Source: an uncultured Oscillospiraceae bacterium
Lineage (GTDB): Bacteria > Bacillota > Clostridia > Oscillospirales > Ruminococcaceae
Assembly: GCA_900540595.1 (NCBI GenBank)
Contig: UQGL01000007.1
Span: forward strand, 1-64,000
Direction: 5' to 3'
DNA length: 64,000 nt
Part shown: one piece after another, positions 7,018-17,100 of the stretch
Layout: each line of letters starts with the position of its first letter
How positions within the stretch are numbered: position 1 is the first letter of the stretch
Program-made: the position numbers and the translations under genes
The notes under the pieces: model-generated
Told to the model about the DNA's origin: nothing
Database searches by the model: none
What the model saw: the letters and a program-made list of their open reading frames with translations, nothing else

Positions 7018-8007
7018 ATGAAAGCATCTGTCATCATCCCGAACCTGAACGGCGCAGGCTGGCTGCGGGATTCCATCGAGTCGATCTGGGCACAGACCGA
7101 GCAGGATTTTGAGCTGATCGTCATCGACAACGGCTCCACCGATGAAAGCCTTGCGATTGCCCGCAGCTACCGCGGCCGCGACCGCTACACCCTGATTGAA
7201 AACGCCGACAACACCGGCTTTTCCCACGCGGTAAACCAGGGCATTGCGATCGCCAAGGGCGAGTACGCAGTCCTGTTCAACAACGACGCCTTTGCCGAGC
7301 CGGACTGGCTGGCCGAGCTTATCAGGACCGCCGATGCCGACCCGAAGATTTTTGCGGTCAGCAGCCTGATGCTGCGCTACTATGAGCCGGAGCTGGCCGA
7401 TGATGCGGGCGATTATGTGACGATTTTGGGCTTTGCCTGCAAGCGCGGCGATGGTCTGCGGGCCAGCCGCTACACAAAGCCCTGCCGCATTTTCAGCGCC
7501 TGCGGCGGCGCAGCACTCTACCGCAAATCCATCTTGGACGAGATCGGCGTTTTTGACGAGCTGTTCTTTGCCTATTACGAGGATGTGGACCTGAGCTGGC
7601 GCGCCAACAGCTTCGGCTACAAAAATGTCTACTGCCCCACGGCCAAATGCCGCCACATCTGCGGTGCGACCACCGGCGCGGTGCGGTACAACCCGTTCAA
7701 GAGCATCCAGAGCGGCCGCAACAGCATTTTGCTGCCCTACAAAAACCAGCCGCTGCTGATGCTGGTCCTAAATTTCATCCCGATGCTGCTGGGGTACCTG
7801 TTAAAAGTCGTTATGTTCCGGCTGCGCGGCTTCGGCAACGACTACGCAAAGGGCTTCCACGAGGCATGGGCCGCCTTGCCTAAGATCGACAAGCCCAAAT
7901 TCCGTTGGAAGAACCTGCCCAACTATATCTGGGTGGAGGGCAGTTTGATCGTCGGGCTGTTCCGGTATATTGTATATCGGGTGCAGCGTGCGCTGAAGAT
8001 CACCTGA
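7018..8007 (+). CDS. Family 2 glycosyltransferase (rhamnosyltransferase-like)
   Basis: 329 aa. GT-A fold with the usual N-terminal S-V-I-I-P-N-L-N-G and I-D-N-G-S-T-D-E-S. The metal-binding motif region is F-N-N-D-A-F near residue 92. The acceptor/catalytic region is Y-E-D-V-D-L-S-W-R near residue 188. A basic amphipathic C-terminus with a hydrophobic patch suggests membrane association. It probably adds a sugar to a cell-wall or surface polymer; substrate unknown. AAGGAG lies six bases before the ATG. Confidence 0.88.
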   Translation: MKASVIIPNLNGAGWLRDSIESIWAQTEQDFELIVIDNGSTDESLAIARSYRGRDRYTLIENADNTGFSHAVNQGIAIAKGEYAVLFNNDAFAEPDWLAELIRTADADPKIFAVSSLMLRYYEPELADDAGDYVTILGFACKRGDGLRASRYTKPCRIFSACGGAALYRKSILDEIGVFDELFFAYYEDVDLSWRANSFGYKNVYCPTAKCRHICGATTGAVRYNPFKSIQSGRNSILLPYKNQPLLMLVLNFIPMLLGYLLKVVMFRLRGFGNDYAKGFHEAWAALPKIDKPKFRWKNLPNYIWVEGSLIVGLFRYIVYRVQRALKIT

Positions 8008-8030
8008 TTGGGTGTGCGCATTTACAAATT

Positions 8031-8300
8031 TTGATGCACTGTAGGGGCCGGGCATGCCCGGCCCGCAGCCTCCCGGGAGGCTGGTGCTGACGGGTAACGG
8101 CAAGAAGCCCCTCCGGCCATCGCTGCGCTCGGCCACCTCCCCTGTGAGGGGAGGCTTTTCTCGGGCGGAGCCCGCAAAAAAGGCTCCTCGCATTGCGGGG
8201 TGACTCCCCGCTGCGCGGGGAGATGTCGCGAAGCGACAGAGGGGTTCGGGTCCGAAGGACTGGCCGAGCCTGCGAGGCCTGAGGGGCTTTGGACCTTTCC
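8031..8300. repeat. Composite of dispersed intergenic palindromic repeats
   Basis: Contains three palindromic units: a perfect 20-bp palindrome GGGCCGGGCATGCCCGGCCC (8045–8064); a CCCCTCCGGCCATCGCTGCG unit with CTCCCC/GGGGAG arms (8107–8156); and a CCCCGC/GCGGGG unit ending GTCGCGAAGCGACAG (8191–8245). Units of the same types recur at 33,140, 43,050, 47,055 and 51,150. Confidence 0.75.
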
Positions 8301-8370
8301 GCAGGCTCCCTTATCTCTTACTTTCTTCGAGAAAAAAGTAAGCAAAGAAGCTTTAAATGTCTCAACCAAA

Positions 8371-8424
8371 AAGCACCTGCTGACCGGTCACACGCATACC
8401 GGTCAGCAGGTGCTTATTTTTTTA
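8371..8424. terminator. Bidirectional terminator between glycosyltransferase and EF-G-like genes
   Basis: 18-bp perfect stem AAGCACCTGCTGACCGGT/ACCGGTCAGCAGGTGCTT with T-rich tail on the plus side and TTTTT on the minus side; it ends the EF-G-like gene. Confidence 0.85.
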
Positions 8425-8428
8425 CGCT

Positions 8429-10504
8429 TTAATCCTCATCTGCAAAGTTGCCAAGGGCCTTTGCCTGCTCGATGACCTTGCTCTCCAGCATCTGGGGCAG
8501 GGTCTCATAGCGGACGAAATCAAAGGTGAAGTAACCGCGGCCCTGCGTCAGCTGACGCAGGAAGGTGGTGAAATCCTGCATCTCCGCCACGGGGACCTCG
8601 GCCTCCACGACCTGCAGACCGTCCTCATCGGGGTTCATACCCAGCACGCGGCCGCGGCGCTTTGTTACCTCGCCCATAATGTCGCCGGTGTTGTCCGCCG
8701 GAACATGAGCTTTCAGTGCGCCGATGGGTTCCAGCAGGACGGGGCCGGCCTCGGGGATCGCGGCCTTGTAGGCGATCTTGGCGGCCATGATGAACGCCAT
8801 CTCGCTCGAATCAACGGGGTGATAGCTGCCGTCCAGCAGGGTGGCCTTCATGCCGACCATCGGGTAGCCGGCCAGCACGCCGTGCTCGGCCGCCTGACGG
8901 ACGCCCTTCTCAACTGCGGGAAAGAAGTTCTTCGGCACGCTGCCGCCGAACACGTTCTCAGCAAACTCGATGCCCTCGCCCTGCACAGGCTCGAACTGAA
9001 TCCACACATCGCCGAACTGGCCGTGGCCGCCGGTCTGCTTCTTGTGGCGGCCCTGCGCCTTGCAGCTCTTGCGGATGGACTCACGGTAGGGTACGCGCGG
9101 TGCCTCCAGCGTGATCTCAACGCCGAACTTATTCTTCAGCTTGGCAAGCGCGACCTCCAGATGCTGGGTGCCCAGACCGCTGATGATCTGCTGCTTCGTC
9201 TCGGGATCGACCACAAAGCTGATGGCGGGATCTTCTTCGATCAGGCGGGCCAGCGCGCCGCTGACCTTGCCCTCGTCGCCCTTCTTGGCGACCTTGACAG
9301 CCATGCGGTAGCAGCTGACGGGGTAGACGGGTGCGGGCAGCGCCACAACGCGGGCGGGGTCGCACAGGGTATCGCCGGTCTTGGCGGTGGCCAGCTTGGC
9401 AACGGCGCCGATGTCGCCCGCCGCGATCTCGGCGGTATCGGTCTGCTTTTTGCCGCAGACCGTCAGCGTCTTGCCCATGCGCTCCGGCTGGCCGGTGCGG
9501 GCGTTGACGGCATTGCTGGCGGCGGTCAGCTTGCCGGACAGCACCTTGATAAAGCTCAGCTTACCGACAAACGGGTCTGCCACGGTCTTGAACACATAGG
9601 CACACAGCGGCGCAGCGTCATCGACCGTGATGTCCACAGGGCTGCCGTCCTTATCCTCGGCCACGGCTGCGGCGGTATCTGCGCCGGGCAGCAGCACATT
9701 CATGTTGTAAAGCAGCATATCCAGCGCCTGCATGTTGACGGCGCTGCCGCAGAACACGGGGGTGATCTGGCCACTGCGCACGCCTGCGGCCATGCCCTGC
9801 ACGATCTCCTCGGTGGTGAAGGCCTCACCCTCGAAGAACTTCTCCATCAGGGCCTCGTCCGTCTCGGCGATGGCCTCGCTCATGGCCTGAATCAGACCCT
9901 CAAAGCGGTGGCCGATGTCGGGCACCTCGATCTGCACCTGCTTGCCGCCCTCATATTTGAAGGCCTTCTGGCTGAACAGGTTGATGTACGCGACCGTGCC
10001 GTCATCAAGGCGGACCGGCACGACACAGGGGCAGACGCTCGGGCCGAACTTGATCTTCATCTGCTCAAGGATCTTAAAGTAATCGGCGTTCTCAAGGTCG
10101 GTTTTGGTGACAAAGATCATCCGCGCCTTGTTGTTTTTCAGCGCCAGCTGGTAGGCCTTTTCTGCGCCGACGGTAACGCCGGAGCGGCCGGATACACAGA
10201 TCAGCACGCTCTCCGCTGCCATGATGCCCTCGGCGGCGCCGGTCTCAAAGTCAAACAGACCGGGGGCGTCGATCAGGTTGTACTTGATGCCCTCATACTC
10301 GACCGGCACAACGCTGGCATTCAGCGATGCCTTGCGGCGGGTCTCCTCGGGGTCGAAGTCACTGGCAGTGGTGCCGTCCTCCACGCGGCCCATACGCTCG
10401 GTAGCGCCGCTCATGTACAGCAGTGCCTCGGTCAGCGTTGTTTTGCCGCAGCCGGCATGGCCGGCCACCAGAATGTTGCGGATGTCTTTGCTTGCGTAGC
10501 CCAT
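8429..10504 (-). CDS. Elongation factor G-like GTPase (EF-G2-type paralogue)
   Basis: 691 aa, full EF-G length with all five domains. P-loop G-H-A-G-C-G-K-T-T at residues 15–23. G3 is D-A-P-G-L (79–83), where translational EF-G has D-T-P-G-H; the catalytic histidine is replaced by Leu83. G4 is T-K-T-D (133–136) instead of N-K-x-D. Domain IV has G-G-H-G-Q-F-G-D-V and domain V the G-R-G-x-F motif. Canonical EF-G is normally encoded beside rpsL/rpsG/tuf; this gene stands alone, supporting a paralogue. Such proteins may act in ribosome recycling or as low-activity GTPases. Confidence 0.85.
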   Translation of the reverse strand: MGYASKDIRNILVAGHAGCGKTTLTEALLYMSGATERMGRVEDGTTASDFDPEETRRKASLNASVVPVEYEGIKYNLIDAPGLFDFETGAAEGIMAAESVLICVSGRSGVTVGAEKAYQLALKNNKARMIFVTKTDLENADYFKILEQMKIKFGPSVCPCVVPVRLDDGTVAYINLFSQKAFKYEGGKQVQIEVPDIGHRFEGLIQAMSEAIAETDEALMEKFFEGEAFTTEEIVQGMAAGVRSGQITPVFCGSAVNMQALDMLLYNMNVLLPGADTAAAVAEDKDGSPVDITVDDAAPLCAYVFKTVADPFVGKLSFIKVLSGKLTAASNAVNARTGQPERMGKTLTVCGKKQTDTAEIAAGDIGAVAKLATAKTGDTLCDPARVVALPAPVYPVSCYRMAVKVAKKGDEGKVSGALARLIEEDPAISFVVDPETKQQIISGLGTQHLEVALAKLKNKFGVEITLEAPRVPYRESIRKSCKAQGRHKKQTGGHGQFGDVWIQFEPVQGEGIEFAENVFGGSVPKNFFPAVEKGVRQAAEHGVLAGYPMVGMKATLLDGSYHPVDSSEMAFIMAAKIAYKAAIPEAGPVLLEPIGALKAHVPADNTGDIMGEVTKRRGRVLGMNPDEDGLQVVEAEVPVAEMQDFTTFLRQLTQGRGYFTFDFVRYETLPQMLESKVIEQAKALGNFADED

Positions 10505-10700
10505 GGATCGTCAAACCTCTTTTCGCGCCGGGGCGTTTCCAACCGCCCTGCGGCGTAGATATTCTTTGCGGCGGAGTGAATTTTGAACACTTCCCACCTG
10601 TTTGATACTACTTTACCACATTGTTGTGGAAATTTAAACAGTTTTTTTATATTTTTTGTAAAAAATTTTAGGCAAAAGATTGTGTAAAGTGTAAAAAAAG
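10505..10700 (-). promoter_or_regulatory. Upstream region of the EF-G-like gene
   Basis: AT-rich stretch; a possible minus-strand promoter is TTGCCT–18–TATAAA around 10,645–10,675. Otherwise nothing recognisable. Confidence 0.3.
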
Positions 10701-10720
10701 AGCCGCGCACCGGCGCGGCT
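10693..10720 (-). terminator. Terminator of the BTAD regulator gene
   Basis: 8-bp stem AGCCGCGC/GCGCGGCT (10,701–10,720) followed on the minus strand by a run of seven T, 11 bases after the stop codon. Confidence 0.8.
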
Positions 10721-10731
10721 GGGAAAATTGC

Positions 10732-11952
10732 TTATTTCTTCGTTGTTTTTTTGCGGCGGCGGGCGCGTCCGCTGTCAGCCTTGATCTCCGGCACATAGAC
10801 ATTGTAGCTCAGCAGATACCGGCCGTGGGCGGGCACGCGGTAGAAGGCCGCCTTGATGCGCTCCAGCGGGCTGGAGCCTGTCTCGGCCGCGCTGCCGCTG
10901 AGCATGATGACATACTGCATTTCGCTGTAGCGGGCGGCCACATCACACTGGCGCAGCGTGGTGTGGATCAGCTCGCCAAGCTGCTCCACCATGGTAGCGG
11001 TCTCGGCAGGCTCGGCATTCTGGCCGGGGGCCACCGTCACGATGGCCAGAAACACCGGCAGACCGTAGCGGGCCTGCACACCGCGCAGCACGCGGTAGGT
11101 CTCCTTAAAGGTTTCAAAGTCGCAGAGGCAGGCGCCGGTGTTTTCGGTGTCGGGCAGGGCGGCGGTCAGGCGGGAAAGCTCGCTCTCCATGTTGCGGTCC
11201 GCCTGGCGCATCTGGCGGTAGGCAGAGCCGGCGCGCCCCGGGTCAATGGCATGGTGCAGGCAGCCCATTGCGTTGCCGCGGCGGGCAAGGTCCTGTGCCT
11301 CAGTGTGGCGGCCCAGCGATTCCAGCGCCACGATCTCCTCCAGATAGAGGCGCTCCTCGTAGGGGTCCAGCTCAAGCGCGTGGGCACACAGCGATATAAT
11401 GCGGCCGCTTTCGCCCCACTTTTTGCAAAGCTCCAACAGGCCCAGAATGGCCGTGCGGTACTGCCCGTGCAGCCGGACGCTGACGCTCTCGACCCATGGC
11501 TCGGTGGCAAACTGGGGCAGCAGACGGCCCTTGTACAGGTTGACGATCTCCTCATACAGGCGGCCGCGGCTTTCGGGGTCAGCCTCGCAGCGGGCCTTTT
11601 CGGACAGGTCGTTGACCTCAAACACATCCACGCTGCAATCCAGCGCGGGGTTCCACTGGTAGCTGCCGCGGCTGGTCTGGATGCAGCCCTGCAGCTCGGT
11701 CAGGCCCTCGGCCTCGATCATATTGCGGAAGCGGTGCAAAATCGCGCGCAGCGCCATATCCGGGTTGGTCGAGCGCTCGCCCGCCCACAGCGTATCGGTG
11801 ATGGTCTTGTGGGACACCCTCTCCCCGCGCTGCAGCACAAGGTACTGCACCAGCGCCGTTGCCTTGCGGGACTGTGCCAGCTGGGCCAGCACCGGCCTGC
11901 CGTTTACGCGGATCTCAAAATCGCCCAACATTCTGATTTCGACTGTTGCCAT
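10732..11952 (-). CDS. BTAD/SARP-like transcriptional regulator
   Basis: 406 aa. An N-terminal winged-HTH of OmpR/SARP type (I-R-M-L-G-D-F-E-I-R-V-N-G, residues about 4–100, including W-A-G-E-R-S-T-N-P) is followed by a bacterial transcriptional activation domain with TPR-like helices (about 105–250; L-Y-K-G-R-L-L-P and E-L-D-P-Y-E-E-R-L-Y). A C-terminal region of unknown type (about 270–380) has limited similarity to degenerate GGDEF folds. The tail is very basic (R-R-R-K-K-T-T-K-K). It lies directly downstream of the pseudopilin operon in the same direction but has its own promoter. Control of the pilus genes is a reasonable guess, not shown. Confidence 0.8.
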   Translation of the reverse strand: MATVEIRMLGDFEIRVNGRPVLAQLAQSRKATALVQYLVLQRGERVSHKTITDTLWAGERSTNPDMALRAILHRFRNMIEAEGLTELQGCIQTSRGSYQWNPALDCSVDVFEVNDLSEKARCEADPESRGRLYEEIVNLYKGRLLPQFATEPWVESVSVRLHGQYRTAILGLLELCKKWGESGRIISLCAHALELDPYEERLYLEEIVALESLGRHTEAQDLARRGNAMGCLHHAIDPGRAGSAYRQMRQADRNMESELSRLTAALPDTENTGACLCDFETFKETYRVLRGVQARYGLPVFLAIVTVAPGQNAEPAETATMVEQLGELIHTTLRQCDVAARYSEMQYVIMLSGSAAETGSSPLERIKAAFYRVPAHGRYLLSYNVYVPEIKADSGRARRRKKTTKK

Positions 11953-12015
11953 GTGGTATTCCTCTCTGCTCTATACAACGGGGCGCAGCGCCCCACCTTC
12001 CCCATATTGTTCTAT

Positions 12016-12044
12016 AGTATAACAAAAATCAAGGAGTTTGTCCA
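12016..12044 (-). promoter_or_regulatory. Promoter of the BTAD regulator gene
   Basis: Minus strand TGGACA (12,039–12,044), 17-base spacer, TATACT (12,016–12,021), about 64 bases upstream of the ATG. Confidence 0.65.
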
Positions 12045-12078
12045 GCATAACACGGGATGTTCTTGCTTGGGCGGTGCT

Positions 12079-12855
12079 TTACGACACCGCCGGGTTGCTG
12101 CCGTCCCAGCTGCCGGGTTCCTCGATATACACCGGTGCGCCCGGCAGCGGCACGATCGCCTTTTGGGTACACAGCGGCACAGCATTGCCCTGCGCGTCCT
12201 TCTGGGCCACGGTCAGCACAACAGTCAGCGCCGTGACATGGGCGTATTTTTCCCCCTCGGCCTTGGTATAGCTGCGGGCGTAAAACTGCAGGTCACTGAT
12301 AAACATCCCCATGTAGGCGTCCTTGGGGTAGGCTGTCGTGTAGGCGTAGGCAACATTAGGCAGGTCTGTTCCTTCTGATGTCACTTTATGCTGGGGCTTA
12401 TAGGTGTTTTTCTCCTGCAGATAGAACCGCATGTGCAGGTAACCGTCCAGCTCGTTCGCAGCATCTTGGCTCAGCAGCTGCGTTCCGTCCGCCTTCGTCA
12501 ACGCCGGGACCTTATCCTTGTCGATCAGCTCGATATGATTGGGGTAGACGCTGAACTCCAATGCCGTACCGCTGCTGACACCACTTTTTTTGTCAAACAC
12601 CGTGTCAAAATTATTATCTGTTGCGCCGTCCGCAAAGCGGATATACCCGTTAGCGTTCAGCAGCTCGCCGCGGGTGGTCTCGATCAGCGCATCGGCCAGA
12701 TTCTGGGCGCGGGTCTGCTGCTGCACCTGCATATACGCCTGCGCGCTGGGCTGTATCAGCGTGACAGCCGCAAGCGTAAACAGCGACAGCAGCACCATGC
12801 AGACAACCAGCTCGACCAGCGTTGTCCCCCTTTTGTTTTTCAGCACTCGCATCAT
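12079..12855 (-). CDS. Prepilin-like minor pilin (GspJ/PilW type)
   Basis: 258 aa. A short basic leader ending K-N-K-R-G is followed by T-T-L-V-E-L and a hydrophobic helix, a type III signal with Glu at position +5. The body is a soluble domain with S-A-Q-A-Y and several aromatic beta segments, of the size of GspJ/PilW pseudopilins. The start overlaps the previous gene's stop (ATGATG over TGA), showing tight coupling. Last gene of the leftward pilin operon. Probably part of the pilus initiation/tip complex with the two genes upstream. Confidence 0.82.
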   Translation of the reverse strand: MMRVLKNKRGTTLVELVVCMVLLSLFTLAAVTLIQPSAQAYMQVQQQTRAQNLADALIETTRGELLNANGYIRFADGATDNNFDTVFDKKSGVSSGTALEFSVYPNHIELIDKDKVPALTKADGTQLLSQDAANELDGYLHMRFYLQEKNTYKPQHKVTSEGTDLPNVAYAYTTAYPKDAYMGMFISDLQFYARSYTKAEGEKYAHVTALTVVLTVAQKDAQGNAVPLCTQKAIVPLPGAPVYIEEPGSWDGSNPAVS

Positions 12856-13292
12856 GGTGTTTCCTGTCCCCCGCTGGTATTCGACTGGCCCTTGCTGTAA
12901 CGGTGGAAGGTGTAGGCTTCCGTTTTCGTGTTCTCCTCGCCGCCCTCCGCTGCAGTAACCTTCGCCTCAACCTTCATACCATCCAGTTTGATTCCAGATA
13001 CGGAAAATACCATTGCCTCTCCTGACTTAAACTGAAAGGTCATATTTTCCTTACCGGCCACAGGCTGCCACTCATTTCCCGGTTGCTGCGCTTCGCCCTG
13101 CGTTTTCGGTATCGGGTACAGCCCGGCGCATAATTGATATGCCGTTTCCCGCAGCGTCTCTGCCTTTTGGGACATAGCCCGGGCATACCGCAGCGATACC
13201 ACAAACATAGCGGTAAACATAAGCAGCAGCACAAACGACACCAGCACTTCCACAATGGTTTCTCCGCGCTGATTTTTCAGTATTTTTTTCAT
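12852..13292 (-). CDS. Prepilin-like minor pilin (GspI/PilV type)
   Basis: 146 aa. Leader M-K-K-I-L-K-N-Q-R-G then E-T-I-V-E-V and a hydrophobic helix; Glu is at +5 after the processed Gly. The C-terminal domain is small and beta-rich, like GspI/PilV. The ATG at 13,292 is chosen over a GTG nine bases earlier because AGGAG lies eight bases before it. Five bases separate it from the upstream GspK-like gene. Processing by the prepilin peptidase at 25,761 is expected. Confidence 0.82.
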   Translation of the reverse strand: MKKILKNQRGETIVEVLVSFVLLLMFTAMFVVSLRYARAMSQKAETLRETAYQLCAGLYPIPKTQGEAQQPGNEWQPVAGKENMTFQFKSGEAMVFSVSGIKLDGMKVEAKVTAAEGGEENTKTEAYTFHRYSKGQSNTSGGQETP

Positions 13293-13297
13293 GGCGG

Positions 13298-14089
13298 TCA
13301 CTCCTGTGCGGTGGTTTTCTGCTTAACGCCGCGTGTGTAGGTGATGGATTTTGGATCAGCTGTGTCAAAGTGCGGGACGATTTTTCTAGATGTCCCATTG
13401 CCATCGATTGTAACCGTTGAGCCGCCATTAACAGCGTCAAATGCATTTTGTTTGTCCCATTTATACTGTGCCGTATCATTATCCAGCGTATAATAGCTGA
13501 CAGCATAATGCACCGCGCGGTCATAGGTGACGGTATAGGCAAAGCTTTCCCCGCCTTTTTCTACGGTAACAGTCACATCCAGCTGCAGATCGACCAGTTT
13601 ATAGTTTTCATCCTGCCAGCTATTCAAAAGCTGCTGCCAGCTATTATCACTGGTGTCCACGGACTGCCCTATACTGCCGTTCAGGTTCAGCTTTTCCGCT
13701 TCCTCGCCGGGGCGGCGGCGCAGCGTGATCTTTATTGTATCTGCGCCGTCACTGCCGTCCCCGCTCAAGGCAGCCTCAAAGGTTTTGGCCTCCGTTTCCT
13801 CCTCAAAGGGATTTTTGCCGTAATACTCTGACCGCATGTAGGTGTTATTGATAAATGTAGCAAATTCGCTGCCACTGTCGTTCAGCTGTTCCCCCAGTAT
13901 GTCTGAGAAGCTGGTGGCAAGCTGATACACCTCTTGCTCCAACAGCTGGCGGTTGGCATTGGCCGTCAGCACAGAAGCCGCATAGACCAGCGCTGCAGAC
14001 AGTGCCGCAAACAATGCCCCCATGCAGAGAACCAGTATCATAGACAAGCCCTGCTTTCCCTGCAGGATGCTGCGCACTTTCCGGCACAT
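13298..14089 (-). CDS. PilX/GspK-like pseudopilin lacking Glu5
   Basis: 263 aa. Leader ends G-K-Q-G, followed by L-S-M-I-L-V-L-C-M-G and a long hydrophobic helix. Position +5 is Leu rather than Glu. Lack of Glu5 is characteristic of GspK-type subunits that cap the pseudopilus tip. The soluble part contains an acidic segment (E-E-E-T-E) and beta-rich stretches. AAGGAGGTG precedes the ATG. It lies 27 bases after the giant pilin gene and before the GspI- and GspJ-like genes, giving a K-I-J-like set. Confidence 0.72.
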   Translation of the reverse strand: MCRKVRSILQGKQGLSMILVLCMGALFAALSAALVYAASVLTANANRQLLEQEVYQLATSFSDILGEQLNDSGSEFATFINNTYMRSEYYGKNPFEEETEAKTFEAALSGDGSDGADTIKITLRRRPGEEAEKLNLNGSIGQSVDTSDNSWQQLLNSWQDENYKLVDLQLDVTVTVEKGGESFAYTVTYDRAVHYAVSYYTLDNDTAQYKWDKQNAFDAVNGGSTVTIDGNGTSRKIVPHFDTADPKSITYTRGVKQKTTAQE

Positions 14090-14116
14090 AATGCCACCTC
14101 CTTTCTGCTGCAGCCG

Positions 14117-17100
14117 TCAGGCCGCAGGCGGTTGTATGGTTTCCGCATCAGCTGCGGTCTCCGGGGTCTGGTTCGTTGGGTGCGATTCCGTGACCGCGCG
14201 GGCCGGGCTTCGCCACGCCTGCACTGACGCCGTATCCTCTGCCACGCTGTCCTCACTGTACGGTGCTTTCTCTACCGTCTGGGATGCTGTGTCGGCCTCG
14301 TTCAGCTCGACAGCACTCGGCTCGGATTCTGCCGTCTTCCCGTCCGTGTTTCCATCTGTGTCCTCATACGGCAGGGCCTGCACGGTCAGTGTGGCGGTGA
14401 TTTTTTGCAGAGTATCCTGCGTATCCATGTAAACCTTGAACAGGTCAGGCAGTGTTACACGGAGCATCACTTCATTCGCGCTGTTCTTCACAACCTCCAG
14501 CATCGGGTATACATCGGCGGCGTAGTACGCCTTTGTGGTATTCTCCACCTTAGTACCCTTGATGCGCGTTGTCTGCCGCTTCCATTCGCTCCACTGCCAT
14601 GTTTCGCCTTCGCTCTTTTCAACGGTCGGCAGCAGGCTCAGGTCATACCAGACACGCTGCGCTGTTTCGTCCACAGTACGCGCAATTTCTTTTGTGAGCG
14701 TCTCCTTTTCATCATTGCCATTGGTCAGCGTGACGGTCTTTTCTACCTTGACTATCTCGCCGATCGGGTGAAGCTTTCCGTCATCGTCCGTATACTCTCT
14801 GTCATTCACCCAGACCTTAACCGTGTAGGGTGCTTCGCTTGCAGAAACCGGCATCACCGTAAACTGATAGACATTGGTCAGGCTGCGCACCGCACCAGCG
14901 TCCTTATCGTCATACAGATTGCCCAGCGGCCATTCTACTGTGCGGCGGGACAGCTGCAGCGTTGTTGTTTCCAGCGCTACACCGTTACATTCCGGATTGT
15001 CATACAGACCGACCGTTTCCTCGCGTTCCACATTGCCGATCACAGCCGCAGGTGCATCCAGCTTGATCTTGGGCAGCTGCATCTGGGTGGGGGTTTCGCT
15101 CAAACCGTCTGCGACATAGTAGTACCAGTTGGAGCTGGCGGTTGTGCCGTCGGTGGACATGCTGCGCAGGGCGGGCAGCAGCCAGTAACCGGCATACTCC
15201 GGCTTCATGGTAAAGCTTTCATCGCCAAGCGCAAACGCTGCGCCGCCCGTTGTCGTTTCTGCCTGCGCACCGCCGTCCATCCGGCCTTCCGGCAGCAGGC
15301 GCAGCACGCGGCCGGGGTCGGTCGTGTCGGTAAGCATTTCTTTCAGCGCATTTGTCAGGGTTGCCAGCTTTTGGGCCTTGTCATCCGTCCCATTCGTTGC
15401 AGCTTGCCAATCAGATGCCAGCTTAGCAATTTCCTTGTAATCCGCGGCATCTTTAAAGAGATAGCCCATGTAGTAGTAGCTGCCGCTGCTTGCGCTATTG
15501 TCTACCGTCAGCGTCAGCTTCTCCTCGGTCAGGAACTGGGTCTGGCTCGGCGTCTGGTAGCTTAACTTGGCTGCGGTCACTTCGGGCGCAGCAAGGCGCG
15601 TTTCGACAAGCAGGGGGTTGCTGTACTCACCGTTCGGGCTGCAATACTTCGATTTGTCAACCGCATTTGCTACGACATAGAACCGCAGGGTTGCGCCCTG
15701 ATACTTCTCAAGGTCAACGGTGCAGCTGTTTTTCGTGATGCCCGGCCAGTTGGTAAGCGCCGTCCAATTTTTGCCGTCAAGCTTTTCCGCGTACAGGGTA
15801 TATGTCACCGTGTTCTCGCCTTTGGCGTCCGCGCTTGCGGGCCAGGTGATGTCGTAGTTCAGTGCATTGGCGCTGTTGTCGTTGGTGCGCATGATGCTGT
15901 TGACCTGACCTACCGCAGACAGACGCTGCTTAACAGTACAATCTGCCTTGCCCGCCAGACCGATTGCATTGGTGTCCCCAGTGTCCGGCTTGCGGGTGAC
16001 ATGCAGCCGCACCGTATCATAGCGCCAGCTGCCGCTTGCAAGGTCATCGTCCACGCAGAGGGTCAGGGTATAGGTGCCGGTTTTGGTGTCAAATGTGGTT
16101 TTATCCGCCAGCGACACGCCGTCCTTCAGCTCGATTTTTTCCTTGCCCGCGATTGCGGTGGTTTCGCTATCCTTTTCGGTCAGCAGGCCGTACAGGGTGA
16201 CATCGTAGTCATGCTGTGTTTTATCAACACTGCCGTTTTCATCGGGCTGCGTCCATGTGAAGGTATAGTTCAGCTTGTTGTCGGTGCTCACTACACCCGT
16301 GGCAGTATTGCTTACCGTGGGGGCTTTCAGAAGCGTGAGGTTGAGGTTGTCCGTGCGGATCTGCTTTGCAGCCATGTTATACCACGAATCTTGGCTCGCA
16401 AAGAACTGCAGCGGGGTCAGGTGGTAATAGCTGAATTTGCCGTCCGCACCGCGCACGATCTCGATGCCGCTGTTCCAGCTGACGGGGTTATTGTTACCCT
16501 CTCCAATAGCATTCAGGGCATCATCTGCGGTGATTTCCCAGCGGGTCACGACCTGCGGATAGCCGGCATCAATAGGCACAGAGATTACCTTCAGGTCGGT
16601 GTAGCTGCCGTCAAAGACCACGGCGGGCAGGTTGCTCAGCACAAATTCCGTGCCGCTGCTGTAGACCGGCTTTTCCACCGCAGCAAGCGTCACATACTGG
16701 CCGTTCAGCGGCTTTGTGTTGGTTGCTGCTGTACCCTCTGCCTCATTGCTGATTGTTTCATCACCGTTGTATTGACCCACTAGCATAACGCGGTAGTTCG
16801 GCACGGTGTTAGGGATCGTATCAGCGGTAAATTTCAGGGTCACGGTAATCGACAGATCATCCGCCGTGCTGCCGGTTATGACCGGCTGACCCATGGTTGT
16901 ATTATTTGTTTTAAACGCTGTACCGTGGACAAGGCCGCTGTTGCTCTTTGAATCACCGGTAGTATAGTATGTTCTGGGAATACCGATCTCCTCGTCATAG
17001 CGGGCAGACTCCATCCACGCACCTGTTGCAGTAGCACCCGGGGTTGCCGTGGCGCGCAGGCGGGTGGCAGAGCCAAGGCCGTTTGCTATCGGTGCTTCGG

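Noticed and set aside
8705-10558. 617-codon plus-strand frame opposite the EF-G-like gene
   Set aside because: Exact antisense of a clear GTPase gene; composition is typical of shadow frames (Ala/Gly/Leu/His-rich) and no recognisable motif is present.
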